Of a stretch of 24,678 bases of DNA, positions 12,899 through 21,060 are shown one piece after another. The DNA comes from Anaerolineae bacterium (GTDB lineage: Bacteria; Chloroflexota; Anaerolineae; JAAYZQ01), in contig JAFGIA010000458.1 of the NCBI GenBank assembly GCA_016929795.1, positions 1 through 24,678 of the forward strand. The letters run 5' to 3'. Each line of letters begins with the position of its first letter. Within the stretch, counting starts at the first letter, position 1. Position numbers and translations under genes: made by a program. The notes beneath the pieces are model-generated. The model was not told the origin of the DNA and made no database searches. It saw nothing but the letters and a program-made list of their open reading frames with translations.

Positions 12899-15155
12899 TA
12901 CCTCTCCTCCTATCGGGGCCAAGGGTGAAAAAGAAGGTTGCTCCCTGCTCCACGGCCGATTCAGCCCAAATCTGCCCGCCGTGCCGGTGGATGATGCGCT
13001 GGACAGTGGCGAGGCCGACGCCCACCCCCTCAAACTCGCGCACACCGTGCAAGCGTTGGAACGCGCCAAAGAGCTTGGAGCGATAGGCCATGTCAAAACC
13101 GGCTCCATCGTCGCGCACAAAGAAGGCTGACACCCCCTGCCGCTCCTCCATGCCAAACTCGATACGCGCCGTTTCGTGCTTGGCGGTGAATTTCCACGCA
13201 TTGCCCAGGAGGTTCTCAAGCACGGCGCGCAGCAAGCCCGGATCGGCGTATGCGACGAGGTCTGCGCCCAAAACCCATTCAACTTGACGGTCGGGTGCGC
13301 TCCTCTGCAGCTCGGTAGAGATCTCGCGCGCAAGGTCGCTCAGGTCAACATCCTCACGCACCGGCTCGCGGCGGGTGAGGCGCGACAGGTGCAGCAGGTC
13401 ATCGATAAGGCGCCCCATGCGCTGGCTCGACGTCCTCATGCGGCGCAGATACTCGGCGCCCACGTCATCCAACACCGAGCCATAATCCTCGAGCAGCGCC
13501 TGGCCAAAACCGTCGATGCTGCGCAACGGCGCACGCAGGTCGTGAGACACCGAGTAGGCGAACGCTTCCAGCTCCTTATTCACCGCACGCAGCTCTGACG
13601 TTTGCTCGGCAACCAGGTCTTCGAGGCGCGTCGCGTAGCGCTGCACCTGATCATACAAACGCGCGTTCATGATGGCGTTGGCGATCTGGTCGGCCATGGC
13701 CTGCAATGTCGCCACCTCACTCGCCGCGAACGCCTCCGCCCGGGTGCTCTGCACAGACAGCCCGCCGATACACTCGCCCCTGCCGATCAACGGCAGGGCC
13801 ACCTCCGAGCGTGTTTCCGGGAGCAGAGGATTGTCGAAACGGATCGCCTCATCTCCAACGTCCGAGGCCACGCGTGGCTCACCATCGGCCACACAGCGTC
13901 CGATCATCGACACCCCACCCACGGCCAGCTTGTGCCCACGCGCCAGCATCTCGCGCCCGGCATCGCCGGTGCCGGCGCGCAGCATGGCATACTCGCCCGC
14001 CTCGTCGACCGTGAAGAGGCCTACGTAGTAAAAGCCGAAGCGAGATCGGATCAATTCCACCGTCTCGGCCATGAGCACATCGGGGTCAAGGATCGTGCTG
14101 GCCGAATTGGCTATCTCCACCGCCGTCAGGAGCTGAGTGCTGCGATTCATCAGGTCAAGCAGGAGTGCCTCACGCTGGGCCTCGGCTCGCTTGCGCTCGC
14201 TGATGTCGCGCACAATGCCTTGCAGGTGCAACGGCTGGCCGGCAGGGTCGGATACCAGCATGGCGTGAATCTCTACCTCTACCTCGCTGCCGTCGGCGCG
14301 CTGCAAAACCGTCTCACGATGGGGCAGCCCCCGGCCCTCACGCAGCGCTGCAACCTGGTTGACGTGCGCCTGCTGCTCACGCAGCACCACCCACTGCCTA
14401 AAAGGCTGGCCGATCAGATCTTGGACATGGCAGCCCAAAAGCCGATCAGCACGCGGATTGGCGGCCAGGATCAACCCGTCAAGGTCGAGGATGAACACGG
14501 CGTCGGTCGTGTGCTCGAACAGCGCCCTGTAGCGCTGCTCTTCCTGCCGCAACAGCTCCTCTGCCACCTTCCGCTCGGTGACATCCTCGACCGTGCCCTC
14601 GTAGTAGAGGACCGTGCCATCCCGATCTCGCACGGCGCACGCGCTTTCCCGGATGTACACCACCCGGCCATCCGGGCGCAGCCAGCCACTCTCCAGGCCG
14701 CGAATGTGGCCCTCGCGATCGAGGCACTCCTTGAACTGGGCCCGCGTATAGCCGGGTGCGTATCCCTCCTCCTCAAGGTTTCGTAAGGCGAGAGCCTCGA
14801 ACGATTCATAGCCCAATATCTCGACCAAGCTCCGATTGGCCGCGAGAATGCGGCCCTCTGGTGTCGTGCGGAAGAAGCCGATCGCCGCCTCCTCGAAAGG
14901 CTCACCTGGTACGTCGGTCTGGGCCTCGGGCCCAGACTCGGCTGCGCCGCGAGCCAGGTACCACACGCCGACAAGCAGCAGCTCGGTCGCCAGGCCAAGG
15001 ATCCAGGCGATGGCGGATGGGCCGTGCCACAGCGTAGCGAACAGCACCAGCAAGGCCGACAAGACCATCGCCCCGAGCAGCGATACCTGCACCCACGTGC
15101 CGCGCTGTGTGTGATCTTTTGTTTCTAGAAACGTGAGGGCATCCATCTGTCGCAT
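12891..15155 (-). CDS. Membrane-anchored sensor histidine kinase, 2TM-PAS-PAS-GAF-HisKA-HATPase
   Basis: A 754-residue kinase and the first gene of the relay operon. Two hydrophobic helices (about 21-42 and 47-68) form a hairpin anchor with almost no external loop, so sensing is probably cytoplasmic. PAS domains span about 88-205 and 212-330 (ending VEDVTERK and VRDISERK), a GAF domain about 350-510, then a HisKA helix with His538 (SVSHDLRAPLRSIDGF) and an HATPase domain (ENLLGNAWKFT, RDDGAGFDM, GVGVGLATVQRII). The transmitter is of the bacteriophytochrome type, but I see no PHY domain or evident chromophore Cys. ATG 15155 and ATG 15146 are both possible starts; an AAGGGG element suits the second slightly better. 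Confidence 0.9.
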   Translation of the reverse strand: MRQMDALTFLETKDHTQRGTWVQVSLLGAMVLSALLVLFATLWHGPSAIAWILGLATELLLVGVWYLARGAAESGPEAQTDVPGEPFEEAAIGFFRTTPEGRILAANRSLVEILGYESFEALALRNLEEEGYAPGYTRAQFKECLDREGHIRGLESGWLRPDGRVVYIRESACAVRDRDGTVLYYEGTVEDVTERKVAEELLRQEEQRYRALFEHTTDAVFILDLDGLILAANPRADRLLGCHVQDLIGQPFRQWVVLREQQAHVNQVAALREGRGLPHRETVLQRADGSEVEVEIHAMLVSDPAGQPLHLQGIVRDISERKRAEAQREALLLDLMNRSTQLLTAVEIANSASTILDPDVLMAETVELIRSRFGFYYVGLFTVDEAGEYAMLRAGTGDAGREMLARGHKLAVGGVSMIGRCVADGEPRVASDVGDEAIRFDNPLLPETRSEVALPLIGRGECIGGLSVQSTRAEAFAASEVATLQAMADQIANAIMNARLYDQVQRYATRLEDLVAEQTSELRAVNKELEAFAYSVSHDLRAPLRSIDGFGQALLEDYGSVLDDVGAEYLRRMRTSSQRMGRLIDDLLHLSRLTRREPVREDVDLSDLAREISTELQRSAPDRQVEWVLGADLVAYADPGLLRAVLENLLGNAWKFTAKHETARIEFGMEERQGVSAFFVRDDGAGFDMAYRSKLFGAFQRLHGVREFEGVGVGLATVQRIIHRHGGQIWAESAVEQGATFFFTLGPDRRRGSE

Positions 15156-15292
15156 GGCCCCTTCGCTTTACGACCCTGCTCTTGCCTGCGAATCCTCACC
15201 CACTGAGCTACCTGCCTGATCAGGTCCATGCCCCGCTCTGTGGTCTCTAGCGCGAGCCACTGCCTGGGGGTGGCCCCGGCAACTCTACTCCG

Positions 15293-15321
15293 ATTATACC
15301 CGAAAAGTGTACAAAAGCCAA
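15293..15321 (-). promoter_or_regulatory. Promoter of the five-gene phosphorelay operon
   Basis: Minus-strand TTGGCT (15321-15316), 17 bp, TATAAT (15298-15293). The predicted start near 15287 gives a leader of about 130 nt before the ATG. The leader contains a perfect 10-bp palindrome, CCTGATCAGG (15215-15224), a possible operator. It is the only promoter-like sequence I found for the whole 6.8-kb cluster. Confidence 0.65.
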
Positions 15322-15352
15322 GAAGAGGGTTTAGCCGTGAAGTGACAAACGT

Positions 15353-15381
15353 TTGCCGCGGGCCTCCTTTTCATTTATAAT
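15353..15381 (+). promoter_or_regulatory. Promoter of the 2-hydroxyacid-dehydrogenase operon, leaderless arrangement
   Basis: TTGCCG (15353-15358), 17 bp, TATAAT (15376-15381). Only 6 nt separate the -10 box from ATG 15388, so the mRNA should begin at the start codon. The -35 box lies about 30 bp from that of the divergent kinase promoter, so the two may be co-regulated or compete for polymerase. Confidence 0.72.
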
Positions 15382-15387
15382 GAACCA

Positions 15388-16374
15388 ATGAGCCTATCTG
15401 TCCATTTTTTATCTCCACCACGCGATCTGGCTGCCCTGCAGGAGCTGTGTGACCGGCTCGAGCCGGGCGTTCATCTCACTACCGGCGCCGAACTCCCGTC
15501 ACCCCCCGAGTACGAGGTCCTGATTGCCGGCCGGCCCGAGCGCGCCCAGATCACTGCCAGCCGGCGCCTATTGGCGCTGATCATTCCCTGGGCCGGCGTA
15601 CCAGAATCGACACGAGATCTGATGATCGAGTTCCCCGAGATCGCCGTCCACAACCTGCATCATAATGCCCTGCCTGTCGCCGAGCATGCGTGCGCACTCC
15701 TTCTCGCGGCAGCCAAGTGCATTGTGCCCATGGACCGGGCGCTGCGCGCACACGACTGGCGGCCACGCTACCGCCCCAACCCGAGCATCCTGCTCGGGGG
15801 CCGCCTGGCGCTCGTGCTCGGCTACGGCGCCATCGGCCGCGAGGTGGCACGCCTATGCCGCGGGCTGGGGATGGAAGTGGCTGCAATCCGGCGGCACGTG
15901 ACACTGCCCGGCGCGCAGGTCGACGGCGTCACCCTTTACCCACCCGCATCGGTACACAGCCTGCTGCCACGCGCCACCACTGTCGTCGTCTGCCTGCCTC
16001 ACACGCCCACCACGACAGGCTTTCTCGGCGCTGCCGAGCTCGCGTTGCTCCCATCCGACGCAGTTGTGGTGAATATCGGCCGCGGGCCGATCGTCGACCA
16101 GGCGGCGCTCTATCACGCTCTGCGAGAACAAAAGATCCACGCAGCCGGGCTCGACGTCTGGTACAACTATCCACCGGACGAAGCGTCGCGCGCCGACACG
16201 CCACCATCCGACTATCCATTTGCTACACTCGACAACGTGGTGATGAGCCCTCACCGTGCCGGCGGCTCGACCGATAGCGACCACCTGCGCATGATCCACC
16301 TGGCCGAGCTGCTGAACGCCGCGGCGCGCGGCGACGAAATGCCAAACCGCGTCGACCTCGAGGCGGGCTACTGA
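15388..16374 (+). CDS. D-isomer-specific 2-hydroxyacid dehydrogenase-like protein
   Basis: A 328-residue member of the NAD-dependent D-2-hydroxyacid dehydrogenase family, which interconverts 2-oxo acids and D-2-hydroxy acids. The NAD-binding site is clear at 145-150 (GYGAIGREVARLC), as are the substrate-binding Arg232 (VNIGRGPIVD) and catalytic His289 (SPHRAG). The usual catalytic Glu, found in a DVFxxEP context, appears replaced: the sequence is GLDVWYNYPP with Tyr261 at that place. This could mark a different subfamily or altered chemistry. The gene begins a three-gene operon; its TGA overlaps the next ATG (TGATG). There is no ribosome-binding site, consistent with the leaderless promoter. 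The substrate cannot be named. Confidence 0.88.
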   Translation: MSLSVHFLSPPRDLAALQELCDRLEPGVHLTTGAELPSPPEYEVLIAGRPERAQITASRRLLALIIPWAGVPESTRDLMIEFPEIAVHNLHHNALPVAEHACALLLAAAKCIVPMDRALRAHDWRPRYRPNPSILLGGRLALVLGYGAIGREVARLCRGLGMEVAAIRRHVTLPGAQVDGVTLYPPASVHSLLPRATTVVVCLPHTPTTTGFLGAAELALLPSDAVVVNIGRGPIVDQAALYHALREQKIHAAGLDVWYNYPPDEASRADTPPSDYPFATLDNVVMSPHRAGGSTDSDHLRMIHLAELLNAAARGDEMPNRVDLEAGY

Positions 16375-17612
16375 TGAAGCTCAAAATCTCGAAGGAAGCA
16401 GCACGCCGGCTGGCGCTGGCCTTCCAATTGCTGGACGGTGAGATGTCCACACTGCCAACAGGCCAAGAAGGCGTCGCGCGCACCATCGAGGCGCTCGGTT
16501 ACGTCCAGATCGACACCATCGCCGTCATCGCGCGCGCCCACCATCACACCCTCTGGACCCGCCGGCCCGACTACCGGCCGGATATGCTGCACTCGCTCCA
16601 GGTGGACGACCGGCGCATATTCGAGTACTGGGGGCACGCTGCCTCCTACCTGCCGATGGCCGACTATCGCTACTACCTGCCGCGCATGCAGCGCCACCGG
16701 GCACCCGATGATGGATGGGTGAGCCGCAGGCCCGAGGTCCTGGACCTGCTCCATCCCGTCCTCGAGCGCATCCGCGCCGAGGGCCCCCTGACGGCACGCG
16801 ATTTCGACCCGCCGCCGGGCACAAAGCGCAGCGGCTGGTGGGACTGGAAGCCGGCCAAGTCGGCGCTCGAGCTCCTCTTTTGGCGCGGCGAGTTGATGAT
16901 CTCGGAGCGGCGCGGCTTTGAAAAGGTCTACGACCTCACCGAGCGGGTGCTGCCCGCCGGGGTCGACACCCGCCTGCCGGGCGACGACGAGGTCGCTCGT
17001 TTCGTCGTGCACCGCGCCCTGTCGGCGCACGGTGTCGCCGCCGAGCGCGAGATCGTGGACTATATCCACGCCGCGCCCAAGGGGGCCGTATCCACGGCGC
17101 TTGCCGACATGACTGCCAGCGGCGAGGTCGTCCGGCTCCAGGTCGGGGAGATCACCTCGCTCTACTATGCGCTGCCTGCCACCCTGGAAGGGGTCGACCG
17201 CCCAGGCCCCTCGCCGTCGCGGGCTGCCCTCCTCTCCCCCTTTGACAACCTGATCATCCATCGCCAACGCATGTCCGACCTGTTCGACTTTGCGTATTCA
17301 CTCGAGTGCTACACACCTGTCGCAAAGCGGCGCTACGGGTATTTCGTCCTGCCAATCCTGTGGGGAGACAGGCTCGTGGGCAGACTCGACCCCAAGGCCG
17401 ACAGGAAGGCACGCCGGCTCATCGTGCGCAGCCTGGCAATGGAGCCCGGCTTTGACGAGTTCGACGCGTTTCTGCCCGCCTTTGTCGACGCGCTCGCGGC
17501 GTTCGCGTGCTTGAACGAATGCGAGCGAATCGTCATTGAGCGCGCCGCACCCGAGTGGCTGCCCGAAGCAGCCGACCTCGCGATCCATCGTGCCCTGGCC
17601 GCGTATGGTTGA
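16374..17612 (+). CDS. YcaQ/AlkZ-family winged-helix DNA glycosylase
   Basis: A 412-residue protein of the HTH_42 family, which includes E. coli YcaQ (AlkX) and Streptomyces AlkZ, glycosylases that remove bulky alkylated bases and unhook interstrand crosslinks. The key motif is VQIDTIAVIARAHHHTLWTR, containing Gln45-Ile-Asp47, the QxD catalytic signature of the YcaQ branch. Winged-helix repeats follow, with FEYWGHAASYLP and YGYFVLPILWGDRLVGRLDPKA, both typical of the family. It overlaps the upstream gene by 1 nt and the downstream hydrolase start by 8 nt, so it is co-translated. The link to its operon partners is unclear. Glycosylase activity is inferred from family. Confidence 0.88.
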   Translation: MKLKISKEAARRLALAFQLLDGEMSTLPTGQEGVARTIEALGYVQIDTIAVIARAHHHTLWTRRPDYRPDMLHSLQVDDRRIFEYWGHAASYLPMADYRYYLPRMQRHRAPDDGWVSRRPEVLDLLHPVLERIRAEGPLTARDFDPPPGTKRSGWWDWKPAKSALELLFWRGELMISERRGFEKVYDLTERVLPAGVDTRLPGDDEVARFVVHRALSAHGVAAEREIVDYIHAAPKGAVSTALADMTASGEVVRLQVGEITSLYYALPATLEGVDRPGPSPSRAALLSPFDNLIIHRQRMSDLFDFAYSLECYTPVAKRRYGYFVLPILWGDRLVGRLDPKADRKARRLIVRSLAMEPGFDEFDAFLPAFVDALAAFACLNECERIVIERAAPEWLPEAADLAIHRALAAYG

Positions 17613-18456
17613 CAGCCGCGTGTCGATGCACGAGTTTGGCGGCCACGGCCCGGCGCTGCACATTGCCCACGCCAACGGCTTTCCGCCAGGTAGCTATCGC
17701 CAGCTCGCCATCGCGCTGGCGGACAACTATCACGTCATCGGCCTGCCCGCGCGCCCGCTCTGGCCTGGCAGCCGCCCTGGCGACACACCCACCTGGCGGC
17801 CGATGGCCGGCGACGTGGTGGATGAGCTCGAAGCAAGCGGGATGGCGCCCGTGATCGGCGTCGGCCACTCGCTCGGCGGCGTCCTCACCCTATGGGCGGC
17901 CATCGACCGGCCTGACCTCTTTCGGTGCGTGATCCTGGTCGATCCGGTCATCCTCCCCCCACGCTGGTTATGGTTGGTGCGCATCATGCGCCGGCTGGGG
18001 CTGGAACGCCGCCAGCCCTTTGTGCAGGCGGCGCGACGCCGGCGGCGCACATGGCCCAGCCGCCAGGCGTGTTTTGACCACTATCGCGACAGGGCGCTCT
18101 TTGCGCGCTGGCCCGACGCGGCGCTGTGGGATTACGTCAACTCGGTCACAGAGCCAGCCAGCAGCGGCGGCGTCTCGCTGGCCTATCCACCCGAGTGGGA
18201 AGCACACCTCTTTGCCCGCGTCCCCACGCGCATCTGGGAGGATGTGCCCCGCCTCCGAGTGCCGGCCCTCTTCCTCCGGGGGGAAAAATCGAACACCTTC
18301 CTGCCAGAAGCCGCAGCGCGCGTGGCGCGCCTCTTGCCGGCGGCGCGCCACGCCGAGGTCGCAGGCACAGGCCACCTGCTGCCGATGGAAAAACCGGTCG
18401 AGGTAGCGGCCCTGATCCGCACATTTGTCCGCGACACCTGCGCCATCCTTTCGTAA
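17605..18456 (+). CDS. Alpha/beta hydrolase
   Basis: A 283-residue alpha/beta-fold hydrolase. An HANGFPPGSY segment forms the oxyanion-side loop, Ser89 sits in the nucleophile elbow GVGHSLGG, and the expected His is in GTGHLLPMEKP near the end. The catalytic acid is less clear: the usual place after the FLRGEKS strand has Asn (SNTF) where many relatives have Asp. Family members cleave esters, epoxides, haloalkanes or thioesters, and nothing here fixes the substrate. The ATG at 17605 overlaps the end of the glycosylase gene (ATGGTTGA), indicating coupling. It ends the operon that starts at 15388. Confidence 0.85.
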   Translation: MVDSRVSMHEFGGHGPALHIAHANGFPPGSYRQLAIALADNYHVIGLPARPLWPGSRPGDTPTWRPMAGDVVDELEASGMAPVIGVGHSLGGVLTLWAAIDRPDLFRCVILVDPVILPPRWLWLVRIMRRLGLERRQPFVQAARRRRRTWPSRQACFDHYRDRALFARWPDAALWDYVNSVTEPASSGGVSLAYPPEWEAHLFARVPTRIWEDVPRLRVPALFLRGEKSNTFLPEAAARVARLLPAARHAEVAGTGHLLPMEKPVEVAALIRTFVRDTCAILS

Positions 18457-18470
18457 ACAACCCGTGTAGC

Positions 18471-18495
18471 GCAAGCTCGGCCCCTCACAGCTTGC
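18471..18495 (+). terminator. Weak hairpin after the hydrolase gene, overlapping the polX -35 box
   Basis: GCAAGCT (18471-18477) can pair with AGCTTGC (18489-18495) around an 11-nt loop. No T-run follows, so it may be a weak or factor-assisted terminator or chance. Its right arm shares bases with the polX -35 box. Confidence 0.3.
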
Positions 18496-18520
18496 CACCC
18501 GGACAAAAACCTGTTATAAT
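18492..18520 (+). promoter_or_regulatory. Promoter of polX
   Basis: TTGCCA (18492-18497), 17 bp, TATAAT (18515-18520): five of six and six of six matches to the sigma-70 boxes. Transcription should start near 18527, leaving about 65 nt before the polX ATG. No Shine-Dalgarno sequence is seen before that ATG, and an out-of-frame ATG at 18537 opens a short reading frame that runs into polX (to 18695). Confidence 0.75.
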
Positions 18521-18591
18521 CCCCTCTGGGCGGCAGATGCGCGCCAGCGCCTTGTGCTCGCTCGTAGCTTGCGACCTGTTACTTGCTGCTT

Positions 18592-20355
18592 ATGACCAAC
18601 CAGGAGATAGCCGGGGTCTTGCGCCAGATCGGCGACATGATGAACATCCTGGGCGAGAACCGCTTCAAGGTGATCGCCTACCAGCGCGCGGCTGAGAATA
18701 TCACGAACCTGGGGCAGGACATCCGCGCCTACTGGCGTGCCGGCACGCTGCAAGAGATCCCCGGCGTGGGGCAGGCGATCGCGGACAAGATCGACGAGCT
18801 GCTGACCACGGGCCGGCTCGAGTACTATGAGCGGCTGCAGGAGCAGATCCCCGCCGGCGTGGTGACACTCCTCACCATCCCCGACGTCGGCCCCAAAACG
18901 GCCAGGCTGTTGTGGGAGGAGCTGGGCCTACAGAGCGTGGCCGAGGTCGAAGCGGCAGCCCGGGATGGGCGCCTGCGCGATCTACCCGGGCTGGGGGCAA
19001 AATCGGAGAACAAGATCCTGGCCGGGATCGAGGCCTTGAACCGGCGCAGCGATCGCATCCCGCTGGGCACGGCCTGGCCGGCCGCGGCCGAGCTGCTGGC
19101 GCAGCTCGAAGAGGCGTGCCCACAGGTGGCCCAGGCAGCGGTGGCGGGCAGCCTGCGGCGCATGCGCGCCACGATAGGCGACATCGACCTGCTGGTAGCC
19201 AGCCACGAGCCCGCCGCCGTGATGCGCGCCTTTGCCGCCCTGCCGCGGGTGGCCGAGGTGGTGCTGAGCGGCCCGACCAAGACGACGGTGCGGCTGCACA
19301 ACGGGCTGCAGGTGGACCTGCGCGTGCTCGAGCCGGAGCGCTGGGGGGCCGCACTCCATTATTTTACCGGCAGCCAGGCACACAACATCCGCCTGCGCGA
19401 GATGGCCATCAAGCATGGCCTGAGCCTGAGCGAATATGGTTTCAAACGCGAGGAGACGCCGGAGGAGCCTGGCGCCGGGACCCGGGCGAGCGAGATCTTG
19501 TGCGCCACGGAAAAAGAGGTGTACGACACGCTCGGGCTGCCCTGGATCCCACCAGAGCTGCGCGAGGATCGGGGCGAGATCCAGGCGGCGCTGGCTGGCG
19601 AGCTGCCACGCCTGGTCGAGCGGGGCGACATCCGCGGCGACCTGCACGCGCACTCGGATTGGAGCGACGGCGCCGCGCCCCTGGCCGAGATGGCTGGCGC
19701 CGCCCGCGCCCTCGGCTACCACTACCTGCTGATCTCGGATCATACCCACGGGCTGGCCGTGGCCAGCGGGCTGACGGCCGAGCGGCTGCGCGCGCAGCGC
19801 GCCGAGATCGAGGCCCTGAATGCACAGTGGGACGATTTCGTGCTGCTGCAGGGGTGCGAGATGGAGATCCGGGCCGACGGCACCCTCGACCTGCCCGACG
19901 ACGTGCTGGCGGGCCTCGACCTGGTCGTCGCCTCGGTGCACACCTCGCTGCGCCAGGAGCCCGAACAGATGACCCGGCGCGTCCTGAATGCCATTGAGAA
20001 CCCCTACGTGGACCTCATCGGCCACCCTTCCGGCCGGCTGCTTGGACAGCGCGAGGAGAGCACGGTTGACCTCGACGCGGTGATCCGGGCGGCCGCACAG
20101 ACCGGCACGGCCCTGGAAGTGAACGGCGGCCCATCGCGCCTGGACCTCGACGATGCCCACGTGCGCCGCGCCATCGAGCTGGGGGTCAAGATCGCCACCA
20201 ACAGCGACGCGCACCACCCGGAGGGGCTGGGGAACCTGGTCTATGCGGTGGCCACTGCACGCCGGGGGTGGGCAGAGCCATGCGACGTGTTGAATACCCT
20301 GGCGCTGGACGAGCTGCGCGCCTGGCGCCAGGACCGGATCGAACGACAACGATGA
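18592..20355 (+). CDS. polX: Family X DNA polymerase with PHP domain (PolX)
   Basis: Bacterial PolX of 587 residues, a gap-filling repair polymerase. Order: helix-hairpin-helix regions in the first 150 residues (IPGVGQAIADKI near 56-67, IPDVGPKTARLLW near 96-108), nucleotidyltransferase core with GSLRR (186-190), the catalytic pair Asp197 and Asp199 in GDIDLL, third Asp242 in VDLRV, then a PHP domain from about 347 with its metal-binding series DLHAHSDWSDG, SDHTHG, GCEMEI, VVASVHTS, IGHPSGR and TNSDAHHP. In studied homologues the PHP domain gives a 3'-5' exonuclease and AP endonuclease. The ATG at 18592 gives the family's usual beginning (MTNQEIAGVLRQIG); an upstream in-frame TTG at 18583 is less likely. 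An SH3b membrane-protein gene follows 19 bp later. Confidence 0.95.
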   Translation: MTNQEIAGVLRQIGDMMNILGENRFKVIAYQRAAENITNLGQDIRAYWRAGTLQEIPGVGQAIADKIDELLTTGRLEYYERLQEQIPAGVVTLLTIPDVGPKTARLLWEELGLQSVAEVEAAARDGRLRDLPGLGAKSENKILAGIEALNRRSDRIPLGTAWPAAAELLAQLEEACPQVAQAAVAGSLRRMRATIGDIDLLVASHEPAAVMRAFAALPRVAEVVLSGPTKTTVRLHNGLQVDLRVLEPERWGAALHYFTGSQAHNIRLREMAIKHGLSLSEYGFKREETPEEPGAGTRASEILCATEKEVYDTLGLPWIPPELREDRGEIQAALAGELPRLVERGDIRGDLHAHSDWSDGAAPLAEMAGAARALGYHYLLISDHTHGLAVASGLTAERLRAQRAEIEALNAQWDDFVLLQGCEMEIRADGTLDLPDDVLAGLDLVVASVHTSLRQEPEQMTRRVLNAIENPYVDLIGHPSGRLLGQREESTVDLDAVIRAAAQTGTALEVNGGPSRLDLDDAHVRRAIELGVKIATNSDAHHPEGLGNLVYAVATARRGWAEPCDVLNTLALDELRAWRQDRIERQR

Positions 20356-20374
20356 TCGAGCGAGGAGGAAACCG

Positions 20375-20947
20375 ATGACAGAGTACGATGCTGGCCCCGG
20401 CGAGTGGAGTGATCGCCCCTGGGAAGACCCCGACAAGAAACAAAAACCTCACGCCAAGCGGCGCCGAGTGGCGCTCCCGCCCTGGGCCTTGCTGGCTATT
20501 CTCGTCGCCATCATCATCGCCCTGTGCGTGGGCCTGATCCTGGTGGTGCAAGCCATCCGGGGCAATGGGGATGAGACACCGACCCCGGCGCCCACTGCCA
20601 CCCGCGCCGTGCTACCCACCTTTACGTCACAGCCGGTGGCCCCCACGAGCGAGACGCTCCCCACAGCCACCGTCGTGCTACCGGTGGGCACACCGGCCGG
20701 CACGGCGGCGACGACAGAAATCGGCCCCGGGGCACTGGTGGTCGTCCAGGGCACCCTGGGAGCGGGGCTGAACCTGCGCTCAGAAGCGAACACCACAGCG
20801 CGCGTGGTCACGAACGCGCGGGAAGGCACTGTGCTCACCGTGCTCGAAGGACCGGAAGAGGCGGATGGCTACACCTGGTGGCGCATGCGCGCACCAGGCG
20901 GTGAGGAAGGGTGGGGCGCGGCCAACTGGATCGCACTCCAGCCATAG
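20375..20947 (+). CDS. Single-pass membrane protein with Pro/Thr stalk and bacterial SH3 domain
   Basis: A 190-residue protein with a basic cytoplasmic head (KKQKPHAKRRR), one transmembrane helix (about 36-60), a low-complexity Pro/Thr/Ala stalk (about 66-116) and a C-terminal SH3b domain (about 118-190: LNLRSEANTTARVV, GTVLTVLEGP, WWRMRAPGGEEGWGAANWI). Such SH3b domains commonly bind cell-wall or extracellular ligands, so the domain is expected outside the membrane (inference from topology and the positive-inside rule). GAGGAGG lies 5-10 nt before the ATG, a strong ribosome-binding site. It follows polX by 19 bp and probably shares its transcript; a functional link to polX is not evident. 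Confidence 0.85.
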   Translation: MTEYDAGPGEWSDRPWEDPDKKQKPHAKRRRVALPPWALLAILVAIIIALCVGLILVVQAIRGNGDETPTPAPTATRAVLPTFTSQPVAPTSETLPTATVVLPVGTPAGTAATTEIGPGALVVVQGTLGAGLNLRSEANTTARVVTNAREGTVLTVLEGPEEADGYTWWRMRAPGGEEGWGAANWIALQP

Positions 20948-20974
20948 GGAGCTGAGCCGCCGCGCGCAACCAAT

Positions 20975-21032
20975 CTGTGCCTGTTGCGTAGAGGGGGTAG
21001 GAAATTCGAGTCCTCGACAGATCGAGGCACAG
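20975..21032 (+). promoter_or_regulatory. Structured leader upstream of the PspC gene
   Basis: Outer arms CTGTGCCT (20975-20982) and AGGCACAG (21025-21032) are complementary. Inside lies CCTCGA (21012-21017) pairing with TCGAGG (21022-21027) over a CAGA loop. The outer and inner right arms share three bases (AGG, 21025-21027), so full pairing of both is mutually exclusive at the junction. It ends 28 nt before the start codon. I do not recognise a known RNA family. Confidence 0.4.
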
Positions 21033-21060
21033 ATGGTGGCCTGGGAAGGGAGCGAGTAAA

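Noticed and set aside
12899..13333. Longer N-terminus for the first response regulator
   Set aside because: The extra sequence lies inside the upstream kinase gene in another frame; GTG 12898 has a well-placed ribosome-binding site and gives the normal receiver beginning.
13602..14786. 394-codon + strand frame opposite the membrane kinase
   Set aside because: The kinase on the other strand has clear PAS, GAF and HisKA motifs; this frame has none.
15187..15212. tRNA D-arm-like stretch on the minus strand (GTAGCTCAGTGGGTGAG)
   Set aside because: No anticodon arm, T-arm or acceptor stem follows at the right spacing; treated as chance or a very decayed fragment.
18982..20436. 484-codon minus-strand frame opposite polX
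   Set aside because: PolX motifs are unmistakable on the + strand; the antisense product has no family features.
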